From Phoronis australis (Eukaryota; Phoronida; Phoronidae), in NCBI GenBank assembly GCA_002633005.1, contig NMRA01001034.1, positions 25,459 to 66,580 on the forward strand: a stretch of DNA of 41,122 nucleotides, in the 5' to 3' direction. The stretch's first letter is position 1, and the number at the start of each line of letters is the position of its first letter. The notes under the pieces were generated by a model. That model ran no database searches. It was not told the origin of the DNA and saw only the letters and a program-made list of their open reading frames with translations. This document shows, piece by piece, positions 38,456 through 41,122 of this stretch. The position numbers and the translations under genes are program-made.

Positions 38456-41122
38456 ACAACCATATCAACAAGTCTGTACAGTTACCAAAATATCACACAG
38501 ACTACGGCTGTCAACTCGCTAAAGGTATATAACTCCGAAAGTGGGAAGCCTGTAGAACTTGACCTTTTTATCAGTGTATCATTAATTTGGTCACATGACC
38601 ACCGTGTCTTTTTTGTAATTTCCGTGTCTTTTTTTGTAAAATTACGGATGCTCAGTTCGTTAAGTCAATTGCGGTTTACAAGGTAATGCCCCCCCCCCAG
38701 ACATCTATAACTCCACAAGACTGTAGAGTTCAACATTAATGACAAATTGTGCTGGTAGTAATTCTCCTTTTGAATTCAACATGGCAATTAAGATGAACAT
38801 GATTGCTACATTAAGTGCACCTAACACAATTAGGTCACTGATCACATGGTCGTTTTTACAACACAGTAGCTGTTGAACAGGCTGACAATAGAAACATACA
38901 GGCTAGTTCAGAATATTGCATTAGATGGTGGACACCCAAAGGTCTAGAGTACAACTCTGAAGGCTGGTTGATGAGTGGCTCCTGGGCGGCAGCTGCCTGT
39001 CCCCCATTGTCCTCTACACATTTGCTTAAGTTTTAATAGGAAATATTGCACTGGGAGAAGATTTACCAGTTATTTGCCTGAACTAAAAACCCGGAAATTT
39101 TACCAATAAATTTCCATGGTTTGTTTACTCAATTAAAAGTACTTAGTATAATGTCAATGCCTGCCAACAGAGCGAGAAAAAGGCCAGTATTCTGAAGTCA
39201 GTAAGAATACTTGGAGACACCGACAGTAATTTTTCCCAGACAAATTTCAGGGATTTCAAAATCCATGAGAACACAGCTAATGCTTATAGTGCTACATGAC
39301 ATGATACAGCTCTTTAACTACTTAATGACTACAGACATTATGTCTCTAGCAATAAACACTAAGTATTAGTCCATGCCAGCTGAAGCAAACAACATAATTA
39401 TCTTCACAAACACAGAAAATTCCCTCCACCCCAACAAGAACATATCCAGGAATATACAAAGTTTTTAGGGCACAGGTTTTATAATCCAATTCATAAGGAA
39501 AAACATGCTTTTGTCCAAATTTTATATTTTAGAAACTACTAAAGAAAGGAAAAGCAATTCAAAATAATAAAGACATCGAAATTATAGATTTGCGAAGCTG
39601 TCTCAAGGTTTCAACAAGTATTTCAGTTCATGGAACAAGTTATTATCCAAAATCTTTGCAGAACACTTTTTAGTTTTGGTTGAACCATCTTGCCAGCTTT
39701 ATAGGTACCAGTTAAATGGAGACATATGATAACTCAAAAAAGAGAACTGTTCATTTGTCAGTAGTATAAGTGGGGTGCTCATGTGACAAGTTCTGACCAG
39801 CATAACTGGTGCTGTAAACACTATCCCAGCAAGAGACGAGCTATATTTAGCAAGAATAATTAAATTGATCCCCTTACCAACTAGGAATCAATATGTGTTA
39901 TGAACTGACATCTCTACATTACATGCTCTCCACAGAGCACCATCCACAACTCATATAGATATTGATGAACGTCAGAAACTCTTGGAAATAACTGATTAAC
40001 TGACTATCGAAGGAAGACTTCATCTAATTTCTGTTTAGTTCACAAGAGGCAATTAGAAGGGGGGATTTTTTAATCCGCTAGATATCAGATATAAGCTATC
40101 TTACTATCTTGTTGCATAGCAACTGAAAAACCATGACCAAGAGATCCCAAGTGCAAGAAAATTTCTAAACTTCATGGCAAATAAACATTCATTATTAGCA
40201 GAGCCCGATAAAATCTCACTAATTTTCGACAAAACAATTATTTGCTAAAATTGCGCAGTTTGAAAGATTCAAGATCTTGTAAAACTGTTGAGAATGGATA
40301 CAATTCTTCAAAATAATGTCTGGTGGTTGCCATGGTACCGGACTCGGACAAAGAAAAGTACTGATACTACATTATCTTGATGGCTAAAATGAGAGAATAA
40401 AACTTCACTTGTGTCCCTCCCATATTGTGCCACCGTGTGTAGATTTTATCATAAAGCGCTTTCAAAATAAAGTGCCATGTAGACATATTTGAACCGTTTT
40501 TAAAAAATACGCAAATTTTCAGGAGCATGTCCGAACTCCAGTTACCAGAAACCAAAGATTCTACGTCAAAGTCTTCTAGTTTATACCACAGCAATTTGTA
40601 ATTATAGACTGTTAACGTGAGTCAACGTGGGAAGCTAAATACAACGCAGAAAGTGACATTATCTCATTTTAATTACCTATATTACAAATCTAAATATCCC
40701 TGTAAATTAATCAGTTTGGACACCGTGATCAAACAGTGTCACTTAATCGTTTATGAATATGACCTTTAAATGTTAAGAAAATAATTAAATTTTCAACACC
40801 TGATAGAAGGATATTTACAGTACATATTAAAAGAATTGCCATTGAGGCTCACATATAAACCCTAACATGTTATACACTGTTTTCAAGACAGTCACCTTAA
40901 AAGCAAGGTTTTACCATAAGACCACCATCATTTCCCCTATAAGACCCTGTCATTCCATATGTTCCTTGCATACAAGACCAAATATCAGTCTTGAAGTAGG
41001 ATTTCATCCTGTTGGCGGCTAATAGATGAAAATCGAATTAGACCTTTTAATCTCATAAAATCGGTCTCATAACATACCCTGCCACTTCAGTTAATATCGA
41101 GAACATAAGAACCAAGCAATTT
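38456..41122. other. 5' intron of the DPP-like gene; nothing coding recognised
   Basis: AT-rich, with a C10 run at 38689-38698 and a doubled CCGTGTCTTTTTT word near 38,600. No exon with a start codon and a phase-0 donor that would fit the ELVGSNP exon could be supported, so the gene probably starts beyond the window. Confidence 0.45.

Overview
The window is animal nuclear DNA. It is AT-rich and carries intron-split genes with GT-AG junctions whose phases agree, long introns and many mini- and microsatellites. It shows no bacterial gene packing. A DPP6/DPP10-type membrane anchor on a peptidase that keeps its catalytic residues, together with an expanded TPR/DUF294 gene, suggests a marine invertebrate (amphioxus-, hemichordate- or cnidarian-like). 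The sequence alone does not fix the species.

Region 1 (1-10,180, minus strand) is gene 1. Its large 3' exon (3703 down to the window edge, open for over 1,230 codons) encodes a DUF294/PII-uridylyltransferase-type nucleotidyltransferase domain, a helical middle, and at least 11 very similar kinesin-light-chain/nephrocystin-3-type TPRs with a 43-residue (129-bp) period. Its 3' end lies outside the window. Upstream are three tandem copies of one symmetric phase 1-1 exon (4737-4895, 5716-5874, 7702-7848), a gutted fourth copy (about 8565-8594) and a plausible start exon (10140-10170). All junction phases agree. The introns around these exons are themselves tandemly duplicated.

Region 2 (about 10,180-21,050) has no confident gene. 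It holds an orphan plus-strand segment that resembles the C-terminus of CFAP96 (C4orf47), a G-quadruplex-prone tract, a 285-bp foldback element, a CA/CG microsatellite, a doubtful 33-codon minus-strand exon and a CTCF-like motif.

Region 3 (21,052-37,883, minus strand) is a dipeptidyl-peptidase gene of family S9B. Twenty exons can be joined with no phase conflict into 806 residues: a signal-anchor, the beta-propeller and the complete alpha/beta-hydrolase domain with Ser, Asp and His. The first cytoplasmic exon(s) lie upstream of the window or were not recognised. One intron has a GC-AG boundary. The introns carry a 33-unit 31-bp minisatellite, a 36/72-bp array, a second 31-bp array, a 3 x 32-bp E-box/CCAAT repeat and two foldback elements.

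Region 4 (37,884-41,122) looks like 5' intron of the peptidase gene and shows only simple repeats.

The two genes share a strand, but nothing here ties their functions together. The most unusual features are the triplicated symmetric exon with its decayed fourth copy in gene 1, and the DPP6/10-like anchor on an apparently active DPP4-like enzyme.
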